A stretch of DNA of 64,000 nt from Streptomyces xanthophaeus (GTDB taxonomy: Bacteria; Actinomycetota; Actinomycetes; Streptomycetales; Streptomycetaceae), in contig NZ_JOFT01000017.1 in assembly GCF_000725805.1 (NCBI RefSeq), positions 62,001 through 126,000 on the forward strand, written 5' to 3'. Position 1 is the stretch's first letter, and each line of letters opens with the position of its first letter. The translations under genes and the position numbers were made by a program. The notes under the pieces were generated by a model. The model was not told the origin of the DNA and ran no database searches. It was given only the letters and a program-made list of their open reading frames with translations. Of the stretch, positions 10,282 through 19,121 are shown piece by piece.

Positions 10282-11114
10282 CCGCGGGCCCCGGTCAGGG
10301 CGAAGTCGAGGCTGGTGCGGTACCAGAGGGTCTCCTCCCCGGGCCCGGCCTTCAGCAGCGTCAGCGCCACGGCGGCCGCGGCCGGGGCCTGCGGGTGCCC
10401 GTACGGCGGGGGCGGGGCCAGGACGGCGAGCACGATCCGCTCCGCCGGGTCGGGCACGGCCTCCCGCAGTTCGTCCTCGGGGAGCACGCAGGCCAGGACG
10501 GCCGCGCGCTCCCACGGGTCGGCGGTCCGTCTGAGCAGCAGCCCGACATGCCTCGCCCGCCATCGCCGCGGGCGCAGATCGGCCCGGGCTGCGATCAGCT
10601 CCCGGTCCTCGGGCGGCGCTGTCCCGCGCAGCAGGGCGGGCTCCCGCTCGGCGAACTCCCTCAGCTCCGCGGCCAGGTAGAGCCACACGACGGCCCGGTA
10701 GCGGTTGATCCGGTACCCCACCGGTGTCAGGTGCCCGCAGCGCGCGAGCCGGGTGAACCGGCTGGGTCCGACCCCCAGGACCTCCGCTCCGGCGTCCGCA
10801 CCCGCCACGGCCCTGACCTTCTCGCGCAGGGCGTGGGCCCCGCTCTCCGCCGGCAGGCCCGCTGCCGCTGCGACCCGGTCCAGCTCGGCCCGGGCGTACC
10901 GCGCGCCGCCGCCGGGAGCCGGCCGTCCGGCGCGCACGATCCCGAGCTGGACGGCCCGGGCGAACTCACTGCGGCTCAGGCCCAGTTCCCCGGCGGCCTG
11001 CACGCCGCCCACCAGCCCGTCCGCCTCCGGCGCCGGCTCCGGCCGCCCCTGCGCCCGCGCCGGCCGGCAGTCGGACTCGGCGTCCCGCAGCGCGGTCTCC
11101 ATCTGCATCATCAT
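10245..11114 (-). CDS. DUF6397-like protein with helix-turn-helix segments
   Basis: 289 residues from the ATG chosen, which has GGGGGAG six bases upstream; a GTG at 11129 would add five residues. It contains two short HTH-like stretches (ELGLSRSEFARAVQLG and LGVGPSRFTRLARCGHLTPV), then NRYRAVVWLYLAAELREFA and a domain rich in WRARHVGLLLRR..DPWERAA. This pattern matches the Streptomyces DUF6397 family as I remember it. A DNA-binding role is inferred only. The C-terminal tail overlaps the convergent YchJ gene. Confidence 0.75.
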   Translation of the reverse strand: MMMQMETALRDAESDCRPARAQGRPEPAPEADGLVGGVQAAGELGLSRSEFARAVQLGIVRAGRPAPGGGARYARAELDRVAAAAGLPAESGAHALREKVRAVAGADAGAEVLGVGPSRFTRLARCGHLTPVGYRINRYRAVVWLYLAAELREFAEREPALLRGTAPPEDRELIAARADLRPRRWRARHVGLLLRRTADPWERAAVLACVLPEDELREAVPDPAERIVLAVLAPPPPYGHPQAPAAAAVALTLLKAGPGEETLWYRTSLDFALTGARGQSKSTGESGPT

Positions 11115-11204
11115 CACGGTCTCCCCCACCAGAAGTGATTACTCTGTGTGAAGACCGTAACTCCGGGCGACGGCGTCCCGCGAGGCCTGTGGACAACTCC
11201 CGGA

Positions 11205-11242
11205 ACCTGCCCCGGACCTGCCCCGGACCTGCCCCGGACCGC
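11205..11242. repeat. Short tandem repeat, unit about 11 bp, three copies
   Basis: The unit CCTGCCCCGGA is repeated three times in the intergenic space between the DUF6397 gene and the orphan roadblock gene. No function is evident. Confidence 0.6.
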
Positions 11243-11257
11243 CGCGGATCGGGCCGT

Positions 11258-11656
11258 TCAGCCGCCCGTGATGCGCCGCTCCGCCACCCCGAGGTGCTCA
11301 CCCACCCGGTTGACCAGCAGGGTCATCTCGTACGCGACCTGGCCGATGTCGGACTCGGCGGCGCTCAGCACGCACAGGCAACTGCCCGCGCCCGCCGCCA
11401 TCACGAAGAGGACCCCCTCGTCGTACTCGACCATGGTCTGGCGCACCTCACCGGCCCGGAAGTGCCGCCCCGAACCCTTCGCCAGGCTCTGCAGACCGGC
11501 CGCCACGGCCGCCAGGTGTTCGGCGTCCTCCCGCGCGAGACCCGCGCTCGCCCCCGTGACCAGCCCGTCATTGGACAGCACCACCGCGTGACGCACCTGT
11601 TGGACCCTGCGCGTGAGGTCGTCGAGCAGCCAGTCGAGCTGCTTGTCCAGTGCCAT
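11258..11656 (-). CDS. Roadblock/LC7 protein, orphan CvnB paralogue
   Basis: 132 residues starting MALDKQLDWLLDDL with GGGAGGGG upstream. It is closely similar along its length to the CvnB of the conservon 1.6 kb away; both share VRHAVVLSNDGL, REDAEHLAAVA, RQTMVE.DEG and DIG..AYEM. Roadblock proteins act with small GTPases as scaffolds or GTPase-activating partners. It stands apart from the cvn operon, separated by a PPOX gene of opposite orientation, which suggests a local duplication. Confidence 0.9.
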   Translation of the reverse strand: MALDKQLDWLLDDLTRRVQQVRHAVVLSNDGLVTGASAGLAREDAEHLAAVAAGLQSLAKGSGRHFRAGEVRQTMVEYDEGVLFVMAAGAGSCLCVLSAAESDIGQVAYEMTLLVNRVGEHLGVAERRITGG

Positions 11657-11762
11657 TCCGAGCCCCTCCCCGTCGACGCGGCCGACATGGCCGCGCCCCG
11701 CCCCGCGTAGTCGTCCCGCCAGCCTTCCCCACCAGTGCCTTTCCGGCAAGGAGGATGTCCCC

Positions 11763-12200
11763 ATGGCGAAGAAGATGACTCAAGAGGAATGGCGGACTTT
11801 CGTCTCCCACTCCACCCGCACCGGAAAGCTGTCCACCGTCCGCGAGGACGGAAGCCCCCACATCGCTCCCATCTGGTTCGTACTCGACGGTGACTCCTTC
11901 GTGTTCAACACCGGCAAGGACACCGTCAAGGGGCGCAATCTCGCCCGTGACGGCCGGGTCGCGCTCTGCGTGGACGACGACCGGCCGCCCTTCTCCTACG
12001 TCGTGCTCCAGGGCAGCGCCGAGATCAGCGAGTACGCGGACGGACCGGAGGAGATCCTGACCTGGGCCACGCGCATCGGCGCCCGCTACATGGGGGCGGA
12101 GCGGGCCGAGGCCTTCGGCCGCCGCAACGCCGTCCCCGGCGAACTCCTCGTCCGGGTGCCCATCGCGAAGGTGATCGCCCAGGCGGGCGTGGCCGACTGA
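11763..12200 (+). CDS. PPOX-class F420-dependent oxidoreductase
   Basis: 145 residues, a split-barrel flavin/deazaflavin-binding protein of the pyridoxamine-phosphate-oxidase superfamily. GKLSTVREDGSPHIAPIWFVLDGD and FNTGKDTVKGRNLARDGRVALCVDDD are typical of the small actinobacterial F420-dependent branch. AAGGAGG precedes the ATG by 8 bp. The substrate is unknown. It is inserted, in opposite orientation, between the orphan roadblock gene and the conservon, and converges on cvnD. Confidence 0.88.
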   Translation: MAKKMTQEEWRTFVSHSTRTGKLSTVREDGSPHIAPIWFVLDGDSFVFNTGKDTVKGRNLARDGRVALCVDDDRPPFSYVVLQGSAEISEYADGPEEILTWATRIGARYMGAERAEAFGRRNAVPGELLVRVPIAKVIAQAGVAD

Positions 12201-12235
12201 ACGGGCCGCGCCCCGGCCGGACCTGCGGGCCCGGT

Positions 12236-12856
12236 TCACACGGAGCCGGACTGCGGCTCCACCGAGTCCAGCAGCCGGGCGGTGTGCACCCGCCCGGCGT
12301 ACTCGACCAGCCTGATCAGCACTTCCTTCCCCGAGTCCTTGTCCCGCGCATCGCACAGCACCACCGGTGTCCCCTGTTCCAGATCCAGCGCCCGGGACAC
12401 CTCGTTCGCCCCGTAGCGCCGCGCCTGCGTGAAGCAGTTGACGGCCACGACGAACGGGATGCGCCGGTGCTCGAAGTAGTCCACCGCCGGGAAGCAGTCC
12501 TCCAGCCGCCGGGTGTCGGCGAGCACCACCGCGCCGAGAGCGCCCTGCGACAGCTCGTCCCACAGGAACCAGAAGCGGTCCTGTCCCGGGGTCCCGAACA
12601 GGTACAGCGACAGCCCCGACCGGATGGTGATCCGGCCGAAGTCCATGGCCACGGTGGTGGTCGTCTTCTGGTCCACCCCTCCCGTGTCGTCGACCAGTTC
12701 GCCCGCCTCGCTCAGCAGCTCCTCGGTCCGCAGCGGCCGGATCTCGCTCACCGCGCCCACCAGCGTGGTCTTCCCCACCCCGAAACCGCCCGCCACGAGG
12801 ATCTTCAGCGCGAGCGAGGCCAGTTCGGTGTCGGCTTCGGCATCGTGTCGTCCCAT
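12236..12856 (-). CDS. cvnD: Conservon GTP-binding protein CvnD
   Basis: 206 residues, a Ras-like small GTPase. P-loop GGFGVGKTT, switch region TTTTVAMDFGRI, TPGQDRFWFLWDEL at the G3 position and AVNCF in place of NKxD are standard for this family. The ATG overlaps the cvnC stop (TGATG); a GTG three bases earlier would give a GTGA overlap. It is the last gene of the cvnABCD operon, thought to form a membrane-associated signalling complex resembling eukaryotic G-protein-coupled systems. Confidence 0.94.
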   Translation of the reverse strand: MGRHDAEADTELASLALKILVAGGFGVGKTTLVGAVSEIRPLRTEELLSEAGELVDDTGGVDQKTTTTVAMDFGRITIRSGLSLYLFGTPGQDRFWFLWDELSQGALGAVVLADTRRLEDCFPAVDYFEHRRIPFVVAVNCFTQARRYGANEVSRALDLEQGTPVVLCDARDKDSGKEVLIRLVEYAGRVHTARLLDSVEPQSGSV

Positions 12857-13236
12857 CACAGTGCTCGCAATCCCTCGATGACTTCCCGCAGAATCCGCTC
12901 GTCCGGCAGCTGGGCGGGCGGTACCGGCCTGCTCACCTTGACGTGCCCGCCCTCCAGCAGGTCCCCGAGCAGGACCCGCACCACCCCCACCGGCAGATCG
13001 GCGTCGGCGGACAGCTCCGCCACCGACTGGGTCTCGGACCGGCAGAGTCCGAGCAGCGCCCGGTGCTCGGGGCCGAGCAGCGACTCGGCCGCCGCGTCGG
13101 TTCCCTCCGGGTCCACCACGACGAGGGCGATCAGGTCGAAGCGGACCCCGTGGGGTCCCGGCTTCGTCCGCCCGCCGGTCATCGCGTACGGACGGACGAG
13201 GGGGCCCGCGTCGGCGTCGTACCACTGGCCTTTCAT
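12856..13236 (-). CDS. cvnC: Conservon DUF742 protein CvnC
   Basis: 126 residues starting MKGQWYDADAGPLVRPYAMTGGRT, the usual N-terminus of DUF742. The C-terminal half (SVAELSADADLPVGVVRVLLGDLLEGGHVKV) looks like a winged helix. A TTG at 13257 overlapping the cvnB stop is an alternative start, but the ATG has GAGGGCGG at a suitable distance. It is part of the conservon complex. Confidence 0.93.
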   Translation of the reverse strand: MKGQWYDADAGPLVRPYAMTGGRTKPGPHGVRFDLIALVVVDPEGTDAAAESLLGPEHRALLGLCRSETQSVAELSADADLPVGVVRVLLGDLLEGGHVKVSRPVPPAQLPDERILREVIEGLRAL

Positions 13237-13253
13237 GTGCCGGACCGCCGCCC

Positions 13254-13700
13254 TCAACCGGCGGCCGGCGGCTGCGCCGCGAACCTGGGCGGGGTGTAGA
13301 GGTGCTCGCCGACCCGCTTCACCAGCCGGGCCATCTCGTACGCGATCAGGCCGATGTCGGCGCTGGCAGCGCTGAGGACGGCCAGGCAGGAGCCGTCGCC
13401 CGCGGCCGCGACGAAGAGGAAGCCCTCGTCCATCTCGACCATCGTCTGGCGCACGCCTCCGGTGTGGAAGTGCCGGCCCGTGCCCTTGGCCAGGCTGTGG
13501 AAGCCGGAGGCCACGGCAGCCAGGTGCTCGGCGTCCTCCCGGCTCAGTGCGCTGGAGGCGCCGACCGCCAGACCGTCGTTGGACAGGACCACGGCGTGGC
13601 GGACCTCGCGGACCCGGACGACGAGGTCGTCCAGCAGCCAGTCCAGTTCACCCGACCGGCGGACGCCGTCGAGGTCGATCCTCTGGTGTTCGATCATCAC
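13254..13700 (-). CDS. cvnB: Conservon roadblock/LC7 protein CvnB
   Basis: 148 residues of the roadblock fold, starting GTG-ATG right after GAAGGAGA and overlapping the cvnA stop by 4 bp (GTGA). It carries the same core as the orphan copy at 11258. It probably bridges the CvnA sensor and the CvnD GTPase. Confidence 0.94.
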   Translation of the reverse strand: MMIEHQRIDLDGVRRSGELDWLLDDLVVRVREVRHAVVLSNDGLAVGASSALSREDAEHLAAVASGFHSLAKGTGRHFHTGGVRQTMVEMDEGFLFVAAAGDGSCLAVLSAASADIGLIAYEMARLVKRVGEHLYTPPRFAAQPPAAG

Positions 13701-16408
13701 ACTTCTCCTTCGCTGCCTGCGTGAGGGGAGTTCTCCCGGGTACCGCGGGCCCAGCCGTCCCGGTAGGCCGCCATCCGGTCCCGCGCCTGCTCGGGGCTGC
13801 GGTCCGGCGCGTCCGCGGGGTGCCCGTCGCGCGCCGGGTCCTTGGCGGGGGGCGCCTCGCGCAGCTGGGGGACGAGGCTGGCCTGGCGCACCCGGCGCGG
13901 CAGTTCGGTCACCGAGGCCGGGGGCTGGCCGGGGGCGCCGTGGGCCGCGGACGGGTGGGTACGGGTGGCCGCGGGGCCGGACCCGCGCGGCCGGAGCGAA
14001 GCCACCGGAGCCGGACGCTGCTCCGGTGGGGCAGCGGCCCGGCCCTGCCCCAGAGGAGCATTCGCGGGCCCGGGAGCCCGGTCGTGCCCCTGGGGCCGGT
14101 CGCCGGGAGCGGCGGCCCGGTCGGGGGCCGGGCTCCGGTCGGGGGCCGGGCTCGTGTCGGGTGCTGAGGGCCGGTCGGGTGCTGAGGGCCGGCCCGGGGC
14201 CGCGATGCCGCGTACCTCGTCCCGTACCGTCGCCCCGGCGTGCGCGTCCTCCCGTACGACGGTCATGGCGGGTGCCTGCTCCGCCCGCGGCGCCCGCGCG
14301 TCGTGGCGGTCCGGGCGGCGGACCGGCATCTCGGCCGGCTGCTCGGGGGCCGCGGCTCCGGCAGTGATGGCGCTCTGGAGCAGGGAGTTGGGCAGCAGGA
14401 CCACGGCGGTGGTGCCACCGTAGGGCGACGTGCGCAGGTGCACCTTCACACCGTGGCGGGCCGAGAGGCGGCTGACCACGAAGAGCCCGAGCCGGTCACT
14501 GTCGAAGAGGTCGAGCGCCTCGGACTGCTCGATGCGGCGGTTGGCGTCGGTCAGCGTCTCCCGGCCCATGCCGAGCCCGCGGTCCTCGACCTCCAGGACG
14601 TAGCCCGCACCGACGGGCTCGCCGCTGACGCGGACCTTGGTGTGCGGCGGGGAGAACTGGGCCGCGTTCTCGATGAGTTCGGCGAGCAGGTGGGTCAGGT
14701 CGGCCACGGCTCCGCCGACGACCGCGGCCTCGGCGAGCTGACGGACCTCGACGCGCGGGTAGTCCTCGATCTCGGAGACGGCCGCCCGGACCACGTTCGT
14801 CAGCGGGACCGGCAGCCGCCAGGCCCGGCCGGGCGCGGCGCCGGAGAGGATGATCAGGCTCTCGGCGTGCCTGCGCATCCGGGTGGTGAGGTGGTCGAGA
14901 CGGAAGAGGTCGCCGAGCTCGTTCGGGTCGTCGGCGCGCCGTTCCATCGAGTCGAGCAGGGTGAGCTGCTTGTGCACCAGGACCTGGCTGCGCCGGGCGA
15001 GGTTGACGAACACGCCGGAGACCCCGCTGGCCAGTTCCGCCCGCTCCACCGCGGCGCTGAGGGCGGCCCGGTGGACGGTGGCGAGGGCCTCGCCGACCTG
15101 GGTGATCTCGTCGTCGGCCGGAGGTCCGGGCGGTGCCTCCGCCTCGACGTCGATGTCCCGCCCCGCCCGCAGCCGGTCCATGGCGTCGGGAAGTTTGCGG
15201 TGGGCGATCTCCAGGGCGGTGTTGCGCAGGGAGACGAGTTCGACGACCAGGGCGCGGCCGATGCGCACCGAGATGAAGAGGGAGGCGGCCACGGCGGCCA
15301 GGCCGAGCAGTACGGCGGCGCCCGCGGGGCTCAGCGCTCCTTCGGCGAACGGGTCCGCGCGGTCGGCGGCCGCGGTGTGCGCGGCCTCGTCGATCTCCCG
15401 CATCGCGGCGCCGATGCCGGTGTGGGCGGCCTCCCAGCCCTGCGGGGCTCCCACCGCGTCCCGGGAGGTCCCGGCGGCCAGCGCCCGGTCCTCGGCGCCG
15501 GTGAGGTCGGCGTAGGCGGCGCTCTTGGCCACGGACTGCCATGCGGTCTGCTGGGCCGCGGGGAGGTCCGCGGTGGCGTCGGCGGTCAGGAAGCGGCGGG
15601 TCTCGACGGCGCCGGTCAGGCGGCGGACCGTTTCGGCAGAACGCGGGCCCGGCAGCGCCAGCAGTGCGTCCTCCCGGGAGAGGAACTCGCGGGCGCGGGC
15701 GAATTCGAGCAGCACGCGGGCGTCGGGGCCGAGTTCGGCATCCTGTCCGTCGGAAAGGGAGCCGACGACGGCGAGGGCCGAATCGACCACGCGCGTGTAG
15801 ATCTCGAACGCCGCCTCCGGCGTGGCCCGGCGGCCGGCGATGTCCTTGCGTTGCGCGGTGAGCGCGTCGGCGGCGGCGACGAAGGCGTCCAGGCGGACCA
15901 CCACATCGGTGCGGTAGCCGCCGGAGTCGGCGACGGTGTGCTGTTCGCCCAGGCGCAGCCGCTGGACGGCCGCGTCGGTACGGCGGGTCTGCTGGTCCAG
16001 GGCGGCGCCCGGGTCCGCGGCGGGATCGGCCAGCAGGCGGACCGCGGCGCGCCGTTCGGCCTGGAGCTCGGTGACGGCGGCGGAGACGGGGGTGCGTATC
16101 TCCGCGTCGACCTGCTGGACGCGGCTGAGCCGGGCGATGTCCTGGGCGGTGCTGACGGTGGCGAAGCCCCAGAGGGCGAGCAGCGAGACGACGGGGACCA
16201 TCAGGAGGGAGACGATCTTGGCCCGTACGGTGCGGGGGCGCAGTCGCAGCCGGGGGCCGTCGCCGTGGACCGGCTCGGGGGCGCCCTGGGGGGTGCGGCG
16301 CAGCGGCGGTTCCTCGGCCGGCGGCCCGGCGTGGGCCCGGCGGCCGCGGGCCGCAGGCGCGGGCAGCCGCGGCGCCGCTGCGTCCGTATTTCTGCGGGGT
16401 GTGCGCAT
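13697..16408 (-). CDS. cvnA: Conservon sensor histidine-kinase-like protein CvnA
   Basis: 903 residues. The cytoplasmic N-terminus is proline-rich, TM1 is at about 64-85, a large extracytoplasmic nitrate/nitrite-sensor-like helical domain follows, then TM2 near 355-380, a HAMP-like linker and an HATPase domain (LLAELIENAAQFSPPHTKV, EDRGLGMG, LGLFVVSRLSARHGVKV). The C-terminal about 200 residues are low-complexity Pro/Ala/Arg. As in other CvnA proteins a canonical phospho-acceptor H-box is not obvious. It is the first gene of the operon, so its promoter lies upstream of 16408. Confidence 0.94.
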   Translation of the reverse strand: MRTPRRNTDAAAPRLPAPAARGRRAHAGPPAEEPPLRRTPQGAPEPVHGDGPRLRLRPRTVRAKIVSLLMVPVVSLLALWGFATVSTAQDIARLSRVQQVDAEIRTPVSAAVTELQAERRAAVRLLADPAADPGAALDQQTRRTDAAVQRLRLGEQHTVADSGGYRTDVVVRLDAFVAAADALTAQRKDIAGRRATPEAAFEIYTRVVDSALAVVGSLSDGQDAELGPDARVLLEFARAREFLSREDALLALPGPRSAETVRRLTGAVETRRFLTADATADLPAAQQTAWQSVAKSAAYADLTGAEDRALAAGTSRDAVGAPQGWEAAHTGIGAAMREIDEAAHTAAADRADPFAEGALSPAGAAVLLGLAAVAASLFISVRIGRALVVELVSLRNTALEIAHRKLPDAMDRLRAGRDIDVEAEAPPGPPADDEITQVGEALATVHRAALSAAVERAELASGVSGVFVNLARRSQVLVHKQLTLLDSMERRADDPNELGDLFRLDHLTTRMRRHAESLIILSGAAPGRAWRLPVPLTNVVRAAVSEIEDYPRVEVRQLAEAAVVGGAVADLTHLLAELIENAAQFSPPHTKVRVSGEPVGAGYVLEVEDRGLGMGRETLTDANRRIEQSEALDLFDSDRLGLFVVSRLSARHGVKVHLRTSPYGGTTAVVLLPNSLLQSAITAGAAAPEQPAEMPVRRPDRHDARAPRAEQAPAMTVVREDAHAGATVRDEVRGIAAPGRPSAPDRPSAPDTSPAPDRSPAPDRAAAPGDRPQGHDRAPGPANAPLGQGRAAAPPEQRPAPVASLRPRGSGPAATRTHPSAAHGAPGQPPASVTELPRRVRQASLVPQLREAPPAKDPARDGHPADAPDRSPEQARDRMAAYRDGWARGTRENSPHAGSEGEV

Positions 16409-16514
16409 GGGCTCCTCGTTCCGGGGCGCTACGTGCCGGTGCGGTGGTGGGCGGCTGGGGTGCGAAGCGGTGGTGCGGAGGGGGCAGAGGCAGTCGGGGG
16501 CGTGCGGTCCCGGT

Positions 16515-17294
16515 TCAGTGCGCGGCGACCCGCTGGTCCCCCAGGTGCTGTGCGGAGGCGGAGGCGGCGCGTTCGTCAGCGGTCGGGGACAGCGCGACGA
16601 AGGCGGAGGTGATGAACAGGTAGGAACCGAGTCCGACGGCGAGGGGGAAGATGAACTGCATGGCCGTGGCCCCCGGCAGGGCGCCGTCCGAGGGGGTGAC
16701 GCTGACGCCGACGGCCATCATTCCGGTGTAGTGCATGCTGCTGACCGCGGCGCCCATCACGAGGGAGGCGACGGCGACCGCCACCGGTGCCTTGATGTTG
16801 AGCGCGGCCCACAGGGCCGCCGTGGCGGCCACGACGGCGATGGCCACGGAGAGGCCGACGGCGAGAGGCTCGTACGATATGTCCCCGTGCAGGCGCAGGG
16901 CCGCCATGCCGAGGTAGTGCATGCTGGCGACGCCCAGACCGGTGGTGAGGCCGCCGAGTACGAGGGCCCGGCCGCGGTCCTTGCCGTAGCCGACGGCGAA
17001 GACCCCCGCGCCGACGACCAGCATGGCGACCAGCAGGCTGAGGATGGTCAGCGGCACGTTGTAGTGGATCTCGGTGCCGGTGACGTCGAAGCCGAGCATG
17101 GCGACGAAGTGCATCGTCCAGATGCCGGTTCCGATGGCGGAGGCCGCGGTGAGGAGCCAGTTGCGGCGGGAGGATCCGGTCGCGGCGAGCGCGCGGACGG
17201 TGCAGCGCAGGCCGAGGGCGGCGCCGATCGATGCCATCACGTATGACAGCGCGGGTGTCAGCCAGCCATAGGCGGCGTGGTCCAGGTGTCCCAT
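16515..17294 (-). CDS. MHYT-domain membrane sensor
   Basis: 259 residues with seven predicted membrane helices and three MHYT-type motifs (MHFVAML, MHYLGMA, MHYTGMM). In the family these are proposed to bind copper or sense a diatomic gas. No output domain follows, so it may act alone or with the adjacent conservon, which is read in the same direction 107 bp downstream. ATG at 17294 is chosen; a GTG two codons earlier is possible. Confidence 0.9.
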   Translation of the reverse strand: MGHLDHAAYGWLTPALSYVMASIGAALGLRCTVRALAATGSSRRNWLLTAASAIGTGIWTMHFVAMLGFDVTGTEIHYNVPLTILSLLVAMLVVGAGVFAVGYGKDRGRALVLGGLTTGLGVASMHYLGMAALRLHGDISYEPLAVGLSVAIAVVAATAALWAALNIKAPVAVAVASLVMGAAVSSMHYTGMMAVGVSVTPSDGALPGATAMQFIFPLAVGLGSYLFITSAFVALSPTADERAASASAQHLGDQRVAAH

Positions 17295-17462
17295 GGCCAC
17301 GGGACGCTAGTCCGGGTGAGGGCGCGAACAAGGGGCGCATTTCGAAAGACGCTGGAACTGCTGGAATATGACAGAGCTACGTTCAACTCCGATCACGCCA
17401 CGTACCACCTTGCACACGGTCCGCACGCACAGGGGCGCGCGCCGGTGCGGGATCATGGGCTC

Positions 17463-18062
17463 ATGAGCGAAGACCACACACACGTGCAGGAGTTCTTCGG
17501 GGCGCGCGCCGCCGACTGGGACCGCAAGTTCCCCTCGGACGGACCCGCCTTCGCCACCGCCGTGGCCGAGTTCGGGCTGCGCCCCGGTGACCGCGTGCTC
17601 GACGCGGGCTGCGGCACCGGGCGGGCACTGAGCCCGCTGCGCGCCGCCGTCGGGCCCTCCGGGCTCGTGCTCGGGGCCGACCTCACCCCGCAGATGCTGA
17701 CCGCCGCGCAGCAGGCCGGGCGCGCCGCCGAGGGCGCGCTGCTGCTCGCGGACGTGGCGAGGCTGCCCCTGCGGGACGCGGCGCTCGACGCGGTGTTCGC
17801 CGCGGGGCTCATCGCCCACCTGCCCGATCCGGGGCGGAACCTGCGCGAACTGGCCCGGGTGGTCCGCCCCGGCGGCCGGCTCGCGCTCTTCCACCCGATC
17901 GGGCGCGCGGCCCTCGCCGCCCGCCACGGCCGCGAGCTGACCCCGCAGGACATGCGGGCCGAGCACAACCTCGGCCCGCTGCTGGCCGGTTCGGGCTGGG
18001 AGATGACCTCGTACGCCGACGAGGACGAGCGCTTCCTCGTGGTCGCGCTCCGCACGTCCTGA
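17463..18062 (+). CDS. Class I SAM-dependent methyltransferase
   Basis: 199 residues. The SAM-binding motif VLDAGCGTGRAL, followed by LVLGADLTPQML and ARVVRPGGRLALFHP, places it in the UbiE/type 11 group. The acceptor is unknown. It is divergent from the MHYT gene and convergent with the MpaB-family gene, so it is a stand-alone gene. Confidence 0.9.
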   Translation: MSEDHTHVQEFFGARAADWDRKFPSDGPAFATAVAEFGLRPGDRVLDAGCGTGRALSPLRAAVGPSGLVLGADLTPQMLTAAQQAGRAAEGALLLADVARLPLRDAALDAVFAAGLIAHLPDPGRNLRELARVVRPGGRLALFHPIGRAALAARHGRELTPQDMRAEHNLGPLLAGSGWEMTSYADEDERFLVVALRTS

Positions 18063-18079
18063 CCCCGGGGGTCAGGACG
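18055..18079. terminator. Bidirectional terminator hairpin
   Basis: Perfect 12-bp arms (18055-18066 and 18068-18079) around one base. The hairpin begins inside the methyltransferase stop region and ends inside the end of the convergent MpaB-family gene. Confidence 0.7.
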
Positions 18080-18986
18080 GGGGCTGGGCCTCGGCCCCGG
18101 CCGGCCTGCGGGGCGGCGGCACGGGGCAGCCGCCCGCGCCGGGCACCGGGAAGGTGCCGAGTTCGCCCACGTCGTAGCCGCCGGGGTAGCTCTTGATCTC
18201 CGGGTTCTGCCGCCCGTAGTGCGGCTCCTTGCGCGGGGGCAGCAGCCGCACAGCCCTCCCGCGCAGCCGCAGCGCGCCCCGGACCAGCCGCCGGACCCGG
18301 GGGTGGGGGCGCTCGAAGCGGAAGGCCTCCAGCAGCGGCTCGTCCAGCAGGGCGAGGCTCGCGCCGCGCACCGCGGGGGCGAGCGGCGCCGGGTACCAGG
18401 AGGCCATCAGGCCGAGGGTGGCGTCCGCGACCTCGCGGGCGCCCGCGTCCCAGCCGAAGTGCTCCTTCTCGTAGGCGTCCAGGGTGGCCTCGAACTCCTC
18501 GAAGGAACCCGGGACCTCCTTGATGCCCAGGTGGCGGCCGAGCGTGGCGTAGTAGTTCGCCGAGGCGCGGCGCTCGTGACCGGTCAGCGCGCGCCAGCCG
18601 TACGCGTCCAGCCAGCGCGCCGGAATCACCACGAAGGTGCACAGGACGTACCGCATGTCCTCGTCGGAGATGTCGTAGCTTCGGTGCATCTGGTTGACGC
18701 GGCGGATCGCGGTGCGCGCGGTGTCGCTCTCGAAGCCGTGCTCCACCACCGCGTCGAGGAGCAGCGCCGTGTCGTCGTAGCGCTTCTGGGTCCGGGCGGT
18801 GAACTCGGCGGTCTCGGCGAGCAGCCCCCCGATGGCGGGCACGGCGTAGGTGCGGAACAGGGCGAGTTCCAGGGCCCGGGTGAAGTCCCACGGGAACTCG
18901 TACGTCGCGCTGAGCCGGTAGATGGCGAGGAAATCCTTGTCGGGATCGAGCCGGAGGATCTCCCTCAGCCGGTCGTAACGCTGCAC
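18072..18986 (-). CDS. Oxygenase MpaB family protein (DUF2236)
   Basis: 304 residues from a GTG preceded by AAAGGGG. QRYDRLREILRLDPDKDFLAIYRLSATYEFPWD, VNQMHRSYDISDEDMRYVLCTFVVIPARWLDAYGWR and HERRASANYYATLGRHLGI are the conserved blocks of the DUF2236/MpaB family, alpha-helical haem proteins related to latex-clearing oxygenase. Substrate unknown. No signal peptide or clear membrane anchor was seen. Confidence 0.87.
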   Translation of the reverse strand: MQRYDRLREILRLDPDKDFLAIYRLSATYEFPWDFTRALELALFRTYAVPAIGGLLAETAEFTARTQKRYDDTALLLDAVVEHGFESDTARTAIRRVNQMHRSYDISDEDMRYVLCTFVVIPARWLDAYGWRALTGHERRASANYYATLGRHLGIKEVPGSFEEFEATLDAYEKEHFGWDAGAREVADATLGLMASWYPAPLAPAVRGASLALLDEPLLEAFRFERPHPRVRRLVRGALRLRGRAVRLLPPRKEPHYGRQNPEIKSYPGGYDVGELGTFPVPGAGGCPVPPPRRPAGAEAQPPS

Positions 18987-19121
18987 CGGGTGCCCCTTTC
19001 TGTGGCGGGGTCCCAACTCTACGTGCAGGTAGCAGCCTTGGAAATCGTCACCTGCGGGCTCTCGACGCGCGGGTTACCCGCTGGTTAGGGTGCGCCGACG
19101 AGAGAGCTACCGGGAGGCCAC

